In this document: piece after piece, positions 53,597 through 64,000 of the stretch | How positions within the stretch are numbered: position 1 is the first letter of the stretch | Layout: each line of letters opens with the position of its first letter | DNA from: Cordia subcordata | Taxonomy: Eukaryota > Streptophyta > Magnoliopsida > Boraginales > Cordiaceae | Reading direction: 5' to 3' | Assembly: GCA_028554755.1 (NCBI GenBank) | Contig: JAPTOF010000025.1 | Coordinates: forward strand, 2,734,501-2,798,500 | DNA: 64,000 bases | Position numbers and translations under genes: made by a program | Notes under the pieces: model-generated | Seen by the model: only the letters and a program-made list of their open reading frames with translations | Told to the model about the DNA's origin: nothing | Databases searched by the model: none

Positions 53597-55200
53597 TGAT
53601 GTGTGTCATTTGTGCATGTTTGCATCTAGTTTTTTCATGCATATTTAAGGGTGTTCAGAGCATAATTGAGTGCGCTTAGTATAAAGTTTATGCATATTTG
53701 TTAATATTCGTACTTAATGTATTTAGGTGCATAAATACTATACTAAGTGTTATATTCCATGTTTTAGGAGTGTTTTGGAAGGGTTCAAGCGTATACGAGG
53801 AAGAAATGAGCTAACGGATGAAGACCGGAAGAAAAGAAATAAAGAAGAGAGCATTCTGATCCAGCCGGTTGGCTTAGATGAAGAGCCGGTCGACCGGCCG
53901 CTCCAGAGAATAAAAGATTGAAGCCGGTCGAGTTCCTCAAGAAGTCGGTCGACCGGCTAGGTCGACCGGCCAGTCTAGAGAGCATCATGATTGAAGCCGG
54001 TCGAGCAAGAAAGAGGAGCGACCGGCTATGCGCGGAAGAAATCTATAAAAGCTCGTTTCAGCCCAATATCGAGGGGAAGAACTTTTATTCTTAAATCTTA
54101 ATAAACCCTAACCTCGACCCAATGCACAAAACACCCTAAACCACCATCTAAACCCCACACCAAGCTAGGATTGAAGCATTAAACAAAGATTTGAAGGATT
54201 TGTACGGATTTGGAAGCAAGAATTTAGGGAAGTTCTTCTTGTTCTTCCTCTATTTCTTGTAAATATGTTGCTAGATTAGGCTAGATTTAGGGTTGATTGT
54301 TGTTGTATATTAGATTAAGGCTTTGAATAATGGATTTGTGTAGATCTTTGGCTCTTAATACATGTTTATTTACATAAATTTATGGCATGATTCAATATGT
54401 CTATGTATTGGAAATCAAACATGTCTATATGTTTGTTAAAATGCCTAAGTGAATATGCATGTGTTATTTATGCTTCAAATGCTCTTATCTACTTATATGG
54501 GTGATGTGATTGTGCTTAATCTCGTGGCTTTGCTTAGTAGAGTAGGCTTTAGCTTTAAATCCAGCTAATAGGTTACATGCTATGCTTAGTCGAGTTTAGG
54601 TGCTAGTCCTTGGCTTTAAATCCAGCCAAGCGGATAAGTTAACCTAGACTAGAGTATCCCTCACCCACGTTAGTGTTGGTTAATCGAGCTTTAATGTCAC
54701 GTAGTGTTTAGGTGCTAGTCCTTGGCTTTAAATCCAGCCAAGAGGATAAGTTTTAAGCACGGATTGCATAGGCTAGGAGGGATTGGCCCTTAGCTTTAAA
54801 TCCAGCTAACGGGTTGAACCACTAGTATTGGTTAAGAGAGCCCCCGATCAACACAACGGCAACAGAAGTCTCGAGCCTTAGATAGATATCATCTGTTATC
54901 GTAGCCCAAGTCTTGTTGCAATGCAATCGCCCTAGGTCCCCTTCTTCTTTATTAGTGTTTCCTTCCTTAGTTTGGATCCTTTAAGTTCCTCCATAGATTA
55001 GTTTTTATTTTCTTTTTTCCAAGCTCCCTTCCATCCTAAAGTAAGTACACACACACGTAGCTAGTTTAAGGCACCCGAGCACATAGAGACTAAACTAAGG
55101 TAGCCTCCCTGTGGATTCGACCCCGCACTTGCACACACTGTACTACACACATCCCGTGCACTTGCGGGCTATTTAGGCTTGTGCTCAAATAGCGGTATCA
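53597..55200 (+). repeat. Solo LTR, Athila-like family, with AAAGA target duplication
   Basis: Starts TGATGTGTGTC and ends AGCGGTATCA. AAAGA occurs at 53592-53596 and 55201-55205. No internal region is present, so it arose by recombination between two LTRs. GCCGGTCGACCGGC palindromes (53863-54027) precede TATAAAAG (54044-54051). Four hairpin repeats lie at 54549-54568, 54610-54629, 54722-54741 and 54790-54809. Confidence 0.85.
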
Positions 55201-55205
55201 AAAGA

Positions 55206-55263
55206 CATAAGGGAAGTGGTCATAGATTTTTTACATGTTAAAGATGCCTTGTCCTTAGTCTAC

Positions 55264-55300
<37 letters not shown>

Positions 55301-55378
55301 TATTTTAAAAATTAAGATATTATATGCCTAAACATGGTTTTCAAAATGATTGCATATCTTTCAAAATTCTTCTTAAAG
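55206..55378. other. Unassigned DNA with (CT)n tract
   Basis: A short host or older-element flank containing (CT)13 at 55268-55294. No gene is recognised. Confidence 0.5.
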
Positions 55379-57163
55379 TGTTAGTTTTGTGTGTGCCTAT
55401 GCATTGCAAGTATATAGTTGTTTAGAGGTGTTTTTGAGCTTATTAGATGGATTTAGTATAGTATTTATACTACAGTTGTGCATACAAGGATATAAGTGGT
55501 CATACTTGAGTTTAGAGGAAAAATGCTACACAAAGTGCATATTTCTCGTGCTTTTAGGTGAGATTTGGAACAATGCTTGGAGCTTACAATGATGAACATG
55601 TGATGATGAAGCCAAGCCAAAGGTTTTTTAGGTAAGAAAAAAGCAAGAATATTGCATTTTGGAAGCTTCCGGATGAAGAACGGAGTAACCGGGCCGAAAC
55701 CAAGCGCAACGGGAGCCAGATTTGGAGCTTGCAACCAAAGAGGACATGGACCAAGTTTTGCTATGTTTATAGGGTGCAAAAGATGAATAAAAATGGCTTG
55801 AGAGATCCCTGAAAGCAATACGAAGCCATAGAAAAAAATTGTGTGCGAATTGGAACCAAAATGAGCAAGTTATGAGCAAAACTGCTAGAAGCTAGTTACA
55901 CCCTTGCCCAGAGTCGGCCGACCGGTCCTGCATCCGACCTAGGTTAGAATATTAACAAATTTGGCTAGACTCACTTGATTTTAGGCCGGGAGACCGACCT
56001 GATGACCAACTTTTGGAGTATAATAGTCTATTTAAGCGCATTTTGAGCCTATTTGGGATATCTTTCATCCCTATCTTCCATACCCATTACACCAAACCCT
56101 ATATCACTCACCTACCTCACACATATAATCCACATCAATTCCATCCATAAACAAGCTTGGATTTGAAGATCAAACAAGGATCTGGATGGTTTAGAGCATG
56201 ATTTGTAAAGAGCAAGCAAGGATAATGAGGAACCTCTACATTCTTCTCTTTATTCTTGTCTATACTATATTAGATTATCTCTAGATTAAGGATGATTGCT
56301 ATTTTTGTAATGGGTTAAGGATCTAAATACTTATTTTGAGATATTGACGATTGTCTATACATGCTTTGTTCTTACATTTCTGTGGCTTGAAATTGAACAG
56401 GTCAAGGTGTTTGATGAAATGTCTCTATGAGTTTGCATGTGCAATTTGTGCTTAAATGCCAATAGTAGCGGCCTCACCTTAGCCTTAATCCATGTTAATG
56501 GCATGAGCCCTACTAACAAGTACATTTATGTTGATTAGTTGTGTTTTTCATGCCATTAATATAGTAGGTAATCACATATAGCATGAAACATGGCTAAATG
56601 GGTACCACTATCACTTGCTTGGCCTAGGGGACGTAATCTCTAGTTTGAAACAAAACTAAAAGGTTAGACTTCCTATTAGGAATCAACAACCAAGGGACTT
56701 AGAACTAGATACAAAAGCCATAGCTAGCTAGGACAAACTATACTTCTAATTGGGTTTGGTTAGGGATAGGGTTGCACCGATAGTTAGATGTGGTAAGTCT
56801 AGTAAACTAAGCCCACCATTAGAGTAATCGAACCATCAATAGCCTCAAAACAAGGTCAGGAACCCAAATCCATTCAAAAAGAGCAATCACCCCTAAGTTC
56901 TCCCAAACCCTTATAGATCCTCACTTCCATAGCTTGTTTATACCACCATTCCCGTTAGTTAGGTTTATTTTCCCTTAGTTTAGGTTTAAATTAGAGCTTG
57001 AATCAATCCAAAAAAAAAGACCACACGTAGCTAGTGTAGGATACACTTTTACTTAGAACCACACATTGAGATAGCCTCCCCGTGGACACGACCCAATACT
57101 CACACATTCTATACTACCGTGACCTGTGCGCTTACGGATAACACTCTTGAAGGTTGACGATCA
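55379..57163 (+). repeat. 5' LTR of element 3
   Basis: Begins TGTTAGTTTTGTGTGTG, similar to the opening of the element 1 LTR, and ends GACGATCA. TATTTAAG at 56029-56036 is preceded by GGCCGACCGG-type words (55912-56010). A possible divergent counterpart of the LTR hairpin, TAGTTT/AAACTA around GAAACA, is at 56641-56658. Confidence 0.75.
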
Positions 57164-57170
57164 AGTTTTT

Positions 57171-57190
57171 GGTGCCATTGCCGAGGAGGC
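57171..57190 (+). other. Primer binding site of element 3 (tRNA-Asp type)
   Basis: TGGTGCCATTGCCGAGGA (from 57170) follows the LTR end by a few bases and differs from the tRNA-Asp complement at three positions. Confidence 0.65.
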
Positions 57191-57454
57191 ACAGTTGTTG
57201 GTTTCTTTTGTTTTTTCTTAGTTGCATGTTGTATATACTTTTTTTTTGTTTGTTTATCATATACATATGTATTTTCACTATTTGTTGCTTTTACTTATTT
57301 TGATTTTGCTACTTTAGCTTACTTCTTATGTTTGTGTTTCTTTTTGTGTATTTCTTAGGATTTAGGTGTTTGTGGTAAATAGTTGTTTGTTGATTTCAAG
57401 TTTCGAGGGTGAAAGTGTGGAAGAAGAATTAGGTTATTTTGTATTCTTGAATAG

Positions 57455-58239
57455 ATGGCTAATCCTAATCCTATTCCTCCACCTAGAGCCAAGACCTTAA
57501 GGCAATATCTTGAGCTCAACACTTATCAACCTTACATGCCTATTCAACTACTGACCCTAAGAGATGCGACCTTTAAGATTAGGCCCGACCTTGTAAATTC
57601 TTCTATCATTCTATGGCCATAATAATAAGAATCCCCATACGCATATAGGTGCATTTCTTGAGATATGCTCTACCATTCGTTTTAGGGATGTCTTTCCTAG
57701 AACATGAGGCATAAATTGTTCCTATTTTCTTTAAAAGATAAAGCGAGGTAATGGTTCCTTCATAGATTTATCCCCATGAATCTATCACTAGTTGGGAAGC
57801 TTCAAGTTAAGTTCCTTCATAGATTTTTCCCAATAACTAGGACAGCCATTCTTAGGGCAGAGATCCTGAGATTTGCACAACAAGAATTAGAGCCCCTTCA
57901 TGAGACTTAGAAGAGATTCAATGAGCTTTGTTGCCAATGCCCACATCATGGGTATGATTTATATGAATTGCTCTAGTTTTTCTACTCAGGCTTGACTTTA
58001 CCATATAGGATAATGGTCAATGCTTCGAGTAGTGGGGGGTTCTTAGATTTGACACCTGAGAAGGCTTGGTCAAAACTAGAGGTTATGGCAAAGGACTCGT
58101 TCCAGAATTCTAATTTTGAAAAGGTAAGGAAGGGAACTAGAAATACCCCTCTTAGTTGTGTGTTCGAGGTTGACTCAAATTTTAGCTACTGAGGTAAGAG
58201 CTCTCACTAGGAAGTTTGACTAGTTTTTGTCTTTAAGTG
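57455..58239 (+). pseudogene. Element 3 gag, N-terminal part
   Basis: ATG 57455 opens a short Asn/Pro-rich start with a LRQYL motif. Frame breaks occur after about 50 codons. The LFSLKDKARxWF-like core (57720-57770) and the RFNELCCQCPHHG region (57912-57955) are recognisable. It is cut at 58240 by the inserted solo LTR. Confidence 0.65.
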
Positions 58240-60596
58240 CTACATGTTAGGATTGGTATGCTTGAAAGCTCACTTGTATATAACGTTTTGGATGTTAAAC
58301 AATGTATAATCATTTTGTTAAATGACATTATAAGTTTCTTACGTATTATTTCTGGTATATTTTATTGATGTATGTATAAAGGTTCCTTGACTTGAACTAA
58401 TGACTTGGGTACACAGTGAGGCTGGACGCACAATGGGTCCAAGTCTAGATTTAGTCACACCATATATTGAGTCTGTAATCAAATGATAGTGTTAGGCGCT
58501 TTACCAAGATAAGGTTATATTGAGCAAGTCTCCTCATTGAGGGTGATCTACCTAGGTCATTGAAGGACTTTTCGGATTGGGTTTTTTTTAAAGATAACTC
58601 AAATTTTAAAATATATAACGAAAATAGCCTTGTTTTGAAATAGTTTTCAAAAATAGCCTTTTTGGCTTTTGAATAGCCGATTTCGGCTTTTGAATCAACG
58701 AAAATGCTACAATTAACGATACCACAATTTTCGGCTTTTGAATAGCCGAAATAGTTTATTCAAAAGCCAAATTTTGACCACCTTGGGAAACATACCAATT
58801 TTGACTTTTGAATAGCCGAAATCGGCTATTCAAAAGTCGAAATTAGATAGTTTAAATTGCATTCTAATGAAGGGTGCTAATTTCGGCTATTGAATAGCCG
58901 ATTTCGGCTATTCAAAACCGAAATTGACACGTTTCCCGCAATGCATTCAAGTTGGTCAAAATTTGGCTTTTGAATAGCTTATTTCGGTTATTCAAAAGCC
59001 GAAAATTGTCGTACCGCTAATTGCAGTATTTTCGTTGATTCAAAACCAAAATCGGCTATTCAAAAGCCGAAAAGGTTATTTTTGAAACTCGTTTCAAAAC
59101 AAGGCTATTTTCGTTATAAATTTTAAAATTTGAGTCATTTTTAAAAAAAATCCTTTCGGATTTGCCTCGATACTACGCGTGTCAAGTATTGGACAGGACC
59201 ATTATGAGTATGTTTCTTAGAGACGTACTATCAAAGAAAGAAAACAAGATACTCACCGCTACAAAATGATCACTTTAGATGAGATCTTGCTTTATTAGGA
59301 TCAACAACCTTATGTGTTGAGTGCCAAGTTCTAATTAATTAGGTCATGCATATGCAATATGGAATCTATGTGCCCCCTTTGGGATTGTCCATATTTACCA
59401 TCCAAATCTAGATCTAGTGATACTACCTTTATGGGTGTATTGGTCATATGCCTTGAGGGTCATTCCCGAGATCAAGAGATTCCATGACCAAGGATGGTTG
59501 GCAATAGGACAAGAGACCCAAAAGAAAAGATGCAGCTAAGGAGGTGATAATACACAGGCCAAAGGATCGGCCTTAGTTGTGGTTATACATAGAGGGGCAT
59601 TATGATCAGTTATATAGTAGGTCAAAGACAAAGTTCACATTCTTTTGTGATAAGCTTTTGGGTAATAGCAATTATTCTTGTAGCACAACTTTGATCTTAT
59701 AATGGAATAGATCGGAGTTAAAAATAATTATTATTATGTTACCTAGATCGGGCAAGGACATTTTTTATTATTTTTGGAAGCCAAGGTTAATTATGTCTTC
59801 TTGGTCCCTTCCCTAGTTGAAATGACTTTGAGAGAGTAATCTTGAAAGAAAAAATTCCATATTGTGGTAGTAGCCTTATTGGGCCAAAGCTTGGAATTGG
59901 GTTTAGGCTTTCTTTAGAGTCCAAGATAACCTAATTGGGCTTGGATGGTTTCTTATTGGGCTTGGGCCTTCACATGGATTATGGACTATGTATTGGGCTT
60001 GGATTATGGGCTTGGCCCAATCTTCCAAGACATGTGCTAGAAAGTTACTACAAGAAAAATTCAAATTGTACAAGTAACTTCCATGACATGTGGCAAACAT
60101 TTACTACTAGGAAAAAGTTTCCCAGATGGAAAGTTTACAAGGTGTAGGTGCCAAACTTTTCCTATAAATAGGCAAGACCTTAAACCATTTCTAGCATGAA
60201 AAAAATTTTGTAGGTGATCTCTTCCATTTTGGCAAGAGAATACTACAACACATATTACTTTGCTTCTCCTACACAAGAGGCTATTCTCTTAAGATAAATC
60301 TCTTTAACTATTGGGAAGAAGACTAGGGAGTTGCACATTGCAACACCTTATAGTAAAATTTTTTTGTGGCCTTGTTCGTGAGCGGGAACAAAGCTCGTGA
60401 TGGTTTTAGCTTCATTAAAGGCCTAAAGCTTCAAGAGGTTAACTTTACATATTTTGCAAGTACTAGTTATGTTGTTAAGCACGTTCTTCTATGTGTTATA
60501 TGGTTATTTTATTTTCCTAGCATGTTTTCTTGGTAGAATTTTTTGAAAATATGGACTAGGATAGATCACGTGTAATATTATCGATCCTACACTACA
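58240..60596 (+). mobile_element. Solo LTR with CTACA target duplication
   Basis: TGTTAGGATTGG starts at 58245 and ATCGATCCTACA ends at 60591. CTACA lies on both sides (58240-58244 and 60592-60596). A TATAAATA box is at 60163-60170, with at least six TGGGCY words upstream (59879-60020). Without the MITE it is about 1.76 kb. No gag or pol lies inside, so it is read as a solo LTR; the parent family is not identified. Confidence 0.75.
58579..59153. mobile_element. Foldback Mutator-type MITE with 9-bp target duplication
   Basis: TTTCGGATT flanks the element on both sides (58570-58578 and 59154-59162). The ends GGGTTTTTTTT and its complement continue as inverted repeats of about 200 bp. The interior is built from inverted TTCGGCTTTTGAATAGCCGA-like units, so the whole 575 bp can fold. 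The 9-bp duplication and long terminal inverted repeats fit the Mutator superfamily. No protein is encoded. Confidence 0.8.
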
Positions 60597-61383
60597 TCCA
60601 CTTATAGGTCTACTCCCACTTCATCTTTTCCCCTTCTTCCTAGTCTTGTAAAGGTGTGTGCCTTGTGCTTCAAGTCTAGCCATACCAATATAGCATGCCC
60701 TTTTGCCCCACAATTCCCTAAGTTTGTACAAGAACACGTTCTTGCTAATGGTCATTTATCCACTATTTCTCACGCACTCGGACTTGAGTGTCGTGAACAT
60801 TCCAGGATAGTGTAGACTCACAACAACACAAATTCTTCTTATTCATTCCAAATCATCCTAGTCCATCACTTCCTAGTCCTTTAGGTTTTCATTAGGCAGT
60901 CTCTTAGCCCAGGTATCCTAATCTTTCACAACAGTCATTACAGTCTACTCTCGTCAGTTCCACTCTACCTATTCAACTGTAGTTGACTGTACGATTGATT
61001 TACTCATTAAGATGATGCAAGCTCAGCAGCAGATGATAGAGTTCCAAAACTAGATGTTTTAGAGCGTGACTGATGAGTTAAAAAGCCAAGTAGGACAACT
61101 TGTTAAACAAGCTAGCTATAGAGACCCAATGAAGCTACCTGTTTATTGTGAGCTAAGTCCTAGAGATCTTTGTAGCATTTTCAACCCTTTTCCAAGTGAT
61201 TATGCTCAAGCTAAGGCCGTCACAACCTTGAGAATAGGGGAGTCCATGAGTAGAACTAGGCTTGAAATGACATGTGTTGATAGAGAGACTAGTGTGCCTA
61301 AGAAGAAGAATAAAGACTCTGAAGAGAAAGAGAAGAATCACATTGAGATGAGTGTTAATCCACCGCATAGAGAAGGGAAATAG
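60597..61383 (+). pseudogene. Element 3 gag, C-terminal part with knuckle
   Basis: Resumes the gag cut at 58240. The CX2CX4HX4C knuckle is at 60657-60698. Then comes a Gln-rich stretch (61015-61060) and an open frame (61066-61383) with a Lys/Glu-rich tail. Confidence 0.7.
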
Positions 61384-62258
61384 GTTGTTAAATCTAATGA
61401 TATTACTTCTAGAGTTCCTTTTCCCTTAACGTTAGAAAAGTCCAAGAAAGTTGAAGATGACAAAGAATTAAGGATTTTAGAGCCTCTTAAGGATATCAAT
61501 GTCACTCTACCTTAGTTTAGGCCATTAAGAAGATACTAGCTTATGCCAAATTCTTTTAGAGATTTGTGCGTTAGGATGAGATAGACCACCTACCTACCTA
61601 AGAAGGTAAAGCTTACAAAGAGAGTCAGTAGCATTTACACCACAGGTGTTCTACTTAAACTTAGCGATCTTGAAGCCTTTACCATCTCTTGTTCCATTAA
61701 TAATCATCCGGTAGCCCATGCCTTGCTTGATTTAGGTTCTAGTGTCAATCTTATTCCTTTTTCAGTGTATAAATGATTAGGTTTAGGGGCATTAAAGCCT
61801 ACCAATGTGGATTCATAGTTAGCCGATAGGAGTGAGAGGAGACATCAAGGAATAGTTGAGAATGTCACTGTTAAAATTGGAGTGTTCTATTATCTTATGG
61901 CTTTCATTGTTTTAGACATGCATCAGGTCATGACACTAGGAATATGACACCTGTCCTTTTGGGGAGACAATTTTTAATGACTACCAATACAGTGATTTAT
62001 TGTAGGAAAGGGATCATTGAGTTTACATTTGGGAATTTGAAGGAAAAGGTTAAGGGTGCCGAGTCTGCTACTAAGGATAGAGCGGGTGATGAGAAGAATT
62101 GTTTTTTCATAGAGTCTTTTGCTTCTAGTGATAATGATTCCTATGATTCTTTCTTGTCCTTAAAAGATAGCGCCGTGCTTGACACGATCATTGAGCAGTT
62201 GAATTTAGAGGCTTTTAGTGAGACTCACTTAGAGAGTGATGTGCTTTCCTTGCCATAG
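61384..62258 (+). pseudogene. Element 3 aspartic protease
   Basis: A linker with a SLKDLKxxLPL-like helix leads to Asp-Leu-Gly-Ser at 61729-61740. A stop lies at 61774-61776, and the LLGRQFL motif (61954-61974) is in the frame 61944-62258. The frame ends at 62256-62258 in an acidic Ser-rich tail. Confidence 0.7.
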
Positions 62259-64000
62259 ATCCTTCCCTAGTTGAGAGTAGTTCCAAGGTTCTACCTAGTC
62301 TGCATCCTACTCTTTTAGAGTCCTGATTGTCCCTGATCAATTAGAGGATAATGCTTCATTTTCTCCCTGGATTCTGCATTAGCCATTAGTGAGTTGAGTT
62401 TGAGAGAAGAGATTCAAGTGCTTGACCCAGACATACAAGAGTGTGTTGTTGCGTCATTTTTGTTATAGCCTACCCTGTGATATGCACATTTTTTTATCCA
62501 TTTCTTTTATCTGAGGATGCCCAGCATGATCCTATGTACATATTGTTAGGGCATGAGTTTAGATCTTTGAGGCGTCAGATGCATAGTGTTGATTGCATTT
62601 TTTATTTGTTGCATCCATTTCCTTTTTTTGTGCTAATTTGTGTATTTGGCCGTACGTACCCAAGGATTCTAAGCACCACTAGCTCTAACATTACCGCCTG
62701 GCTGGGGGCATAAAATCCAACGCTACTAGGAGGTACCCTTGAAATTTTGATAGTTAGATTTTGATTAATGAGCTCTTTACTTTTGCTTTTTTTTAGCACA
62801 CTTTTTTTTTGTTTCTTTTTTTCATTTTCGTTTCCCTCATGACCGTTGCTTTCCATACATAAAGCCTTGTCATTTACATGTGCAACTGTGAGCTTTTAAT
62901 GTTGTGTTTGTTGATTTCTTTTGTAGATCTTTTGAGTTGAGTGGAAATTGGGTGCAAAGGAAGTTAATGGACAAAATCATCAAAACATGGCATGCGCAGC
63001 TTAATACTACACAAGGTTTTTATCTATCCACTCTTCACTTGTCCCCTCTTATCTACCCCATCCCCACCACCCTTACACACTTTGTGATGCCTAATTGCTT
63101 GTTATGTAGCCTTAATTTATTTGCTTGAGGACAAGCAAAGTTTAGGTTTAAGGATGTGGGAGTTTGGTTTTATTGTTTTATGCTTTGATTAAGGTAGGTG
63201 TGCATTATATTTATGCTTTGATTAGGGTAGATGTATGCTATATTCCTAAAAATGGTGAAAAAATTTTAAATTTTGATCCACATAAAGTTGTTTATCTCTT
63301 GGGTGATTACAGTGTTGGCTCATGTGATTGATTTAAATGTGTGGTGAAGCTAAGTTTGTCTTATGGGGAGTAAATAGAGTGAAAGGAGATTTGAGACTTC
63401 GAGGAAATGCCTTTTGAATGCTATGAGGAGTGAACATCTTTAAGAATGGACCTTGTAGCTACCTTTTAGCTTGGTTGGAAAAAGTGTTTTGAAAGGGGTT
63501 TTGATATGAGTGCCCCTTCTTTGGTTGGTTCTTTTTTTGATGTGCCTGAGCCTTTTTTTTGCTTTTTGTTATGCAATGCAAAATGCAAAAAATCCATAAA
63601 AATATTAAAAAAGGCAAAAAGGTGCAAAAGAGATGAAACATATTAAAAACTTTTGAGAAAAAGATTGAAAATTTTGAAAAAGCCAAATGCATCAAAAAGT
63701 TCATTGAATAGGTGCTCAAGTGACACAATGTCAACTTAGCACAAGTTTGTTTATTGTTCTTTAATGTTGTGTGAATAACGCTCTTTACATCATTTTGTGA
63801 GCCATTGTGTTTGTGCAATCCTGCTTTCTATATCTTTGAGGCTATGTGCATGTTGATGAGGCCATGTTAGTTGAAAGGGCGCGAAGTATCAATATCCCTT
63901 GTACGTGTGTTAGACTTCCAAGCTTGTGATGGTTAAGGCTACTTGCGAACTTCCCAGAGGTGCGAGACCCCTCATGAGTAAGGGGAGGATCCAAAAAGGC
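62259..64000 (+). other. Element 3 post-protease remnant and 3' noncoding region
   Basis: About 450 bp of degenerate sequence with no RT motif is followed by the GCTACTAGGAGGTACC motif (62720-62738), which in elements 1 and 2 marks the end of integrase. After that come the hairpin (63120-63139), two AT-rich tandem units (63168-63242) and an A-rich stretch (63587-63700). The second hairpin and the 3' LTR lie beyond the window. Confidence 0.65.

Larger units (their letters stand above)
55379..64000 (+). mobile_element. Athila-like gypsy element 3, gag-protease only, truncated by window end
   Basis: A 5' LTR (55379-57163), tRNA-Asp-type primer site, gag, knuckle and protease are followed directly by the 3' noncoding region. 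RT, RNase H and integrase are missing. Comparison with element 2 places the 3' LTR about 160 bp beyond the window. Within gag sits a solo LTR (58245-60591). Confidence 0.8.

Noticed and set aside
53727..53921. 64-codon frame in the solo LTR
   Set aside because: Lies across U3 upstream of the TATA box and is made of the palindromic repeats; no protein support.
55389..55879. Several short frames on both strands
   Set aside because: All lie within the element 3 5' LTR and have no recognisable motifs.
62441..63128. Hydrophobic frames near the window end
   Set aside because: They fall in the T-rich 3' noncoding region of element 3 and are not matched in elements 1 or 2.

Overview
The window is a stretch of flowering-plant nuclear DNA made almost entirely of nested mobile and viral relics. 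I found no intact host gene, tRNA, rRNA or CRISPR array. The assignment to a plant rests on an integrated plant pararetrovirus (Caulimoviridae, florendovirus-like layout), a Ty1/copia element of the Tork/TNT1 type, Athila-type Ty3/gypsy elements with tRNA-Asp-type primer sites, an En/Spm (CACTA) DNA transposon and a Mutator-type MITE. The species cannot be named from the sequence.

1-20.4 kb: endogenous pararetrovirus. A rearranged head-to-tail and head-to-head array (about 32-18487) lies between (TA)n microsatellites. It holds a partial copy A, a scrambled middle with three inverted pieces, and a circularly permuted copy B slightly longer than one genome (about 7.7 kb per turn). The order of functions is movement protein, capsid, CCHC knuckle, coiled coil, aspartic protease, RT-RNase H, overlapping ORF2, promoter and poly(A) signal, then a tRNA-Met-type primer site. 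Every polyprotein is broken. A second, diverged viral lineage (18690-20346) sits between 77-bp direct repeats.

21.0-30.7 kb: a decayed CACTA element with subterminal GAGACGGA-type repeats and the C-terminal exons of its second protein. A copia element (about 22.2-27.4 kb) is nested in it. The copia 5' LTR is reduced to a U5 palindrome abutting the primer site.

30.7-64 kb: a relic copia gag is split by Athila element 1 (31066-42349, target duplication TAGTT). It is followed by Athila element 2 (42537-53376, target duplication ATGAA), a solo LTR (53597-55200, AAAGA) and Athila-like element 3 (55379 to beyond the window end). Element 3 keeps gag and protease but no RT, RNase H or integrase. It is itself split by a solo LTR (58245-60591, CTACA), which carries a foldback Mutator MITE (58579-59153, TTTCGGATT).

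The most unusual signals are noncoding. (a) A hairpin, stem TTRGCT/AGCYAA with loop TTAAATCC, recurs two to four times in the transcribed part of three Athila-type LTR families, and both arms of the stem change together. (b) A stem-tetraloop sits just before the polypurine tract and recurs about 1 kb upstream as a second hairpin-PPT module. (c) In the viral copies, a splice-donor-like site after the primer site and an acceptor-like site abutting the ORF2 start suggest ORF2 is made from spliced RNA. (d) The copia U5 foldback looks like an aberrant reverse-transcription product.
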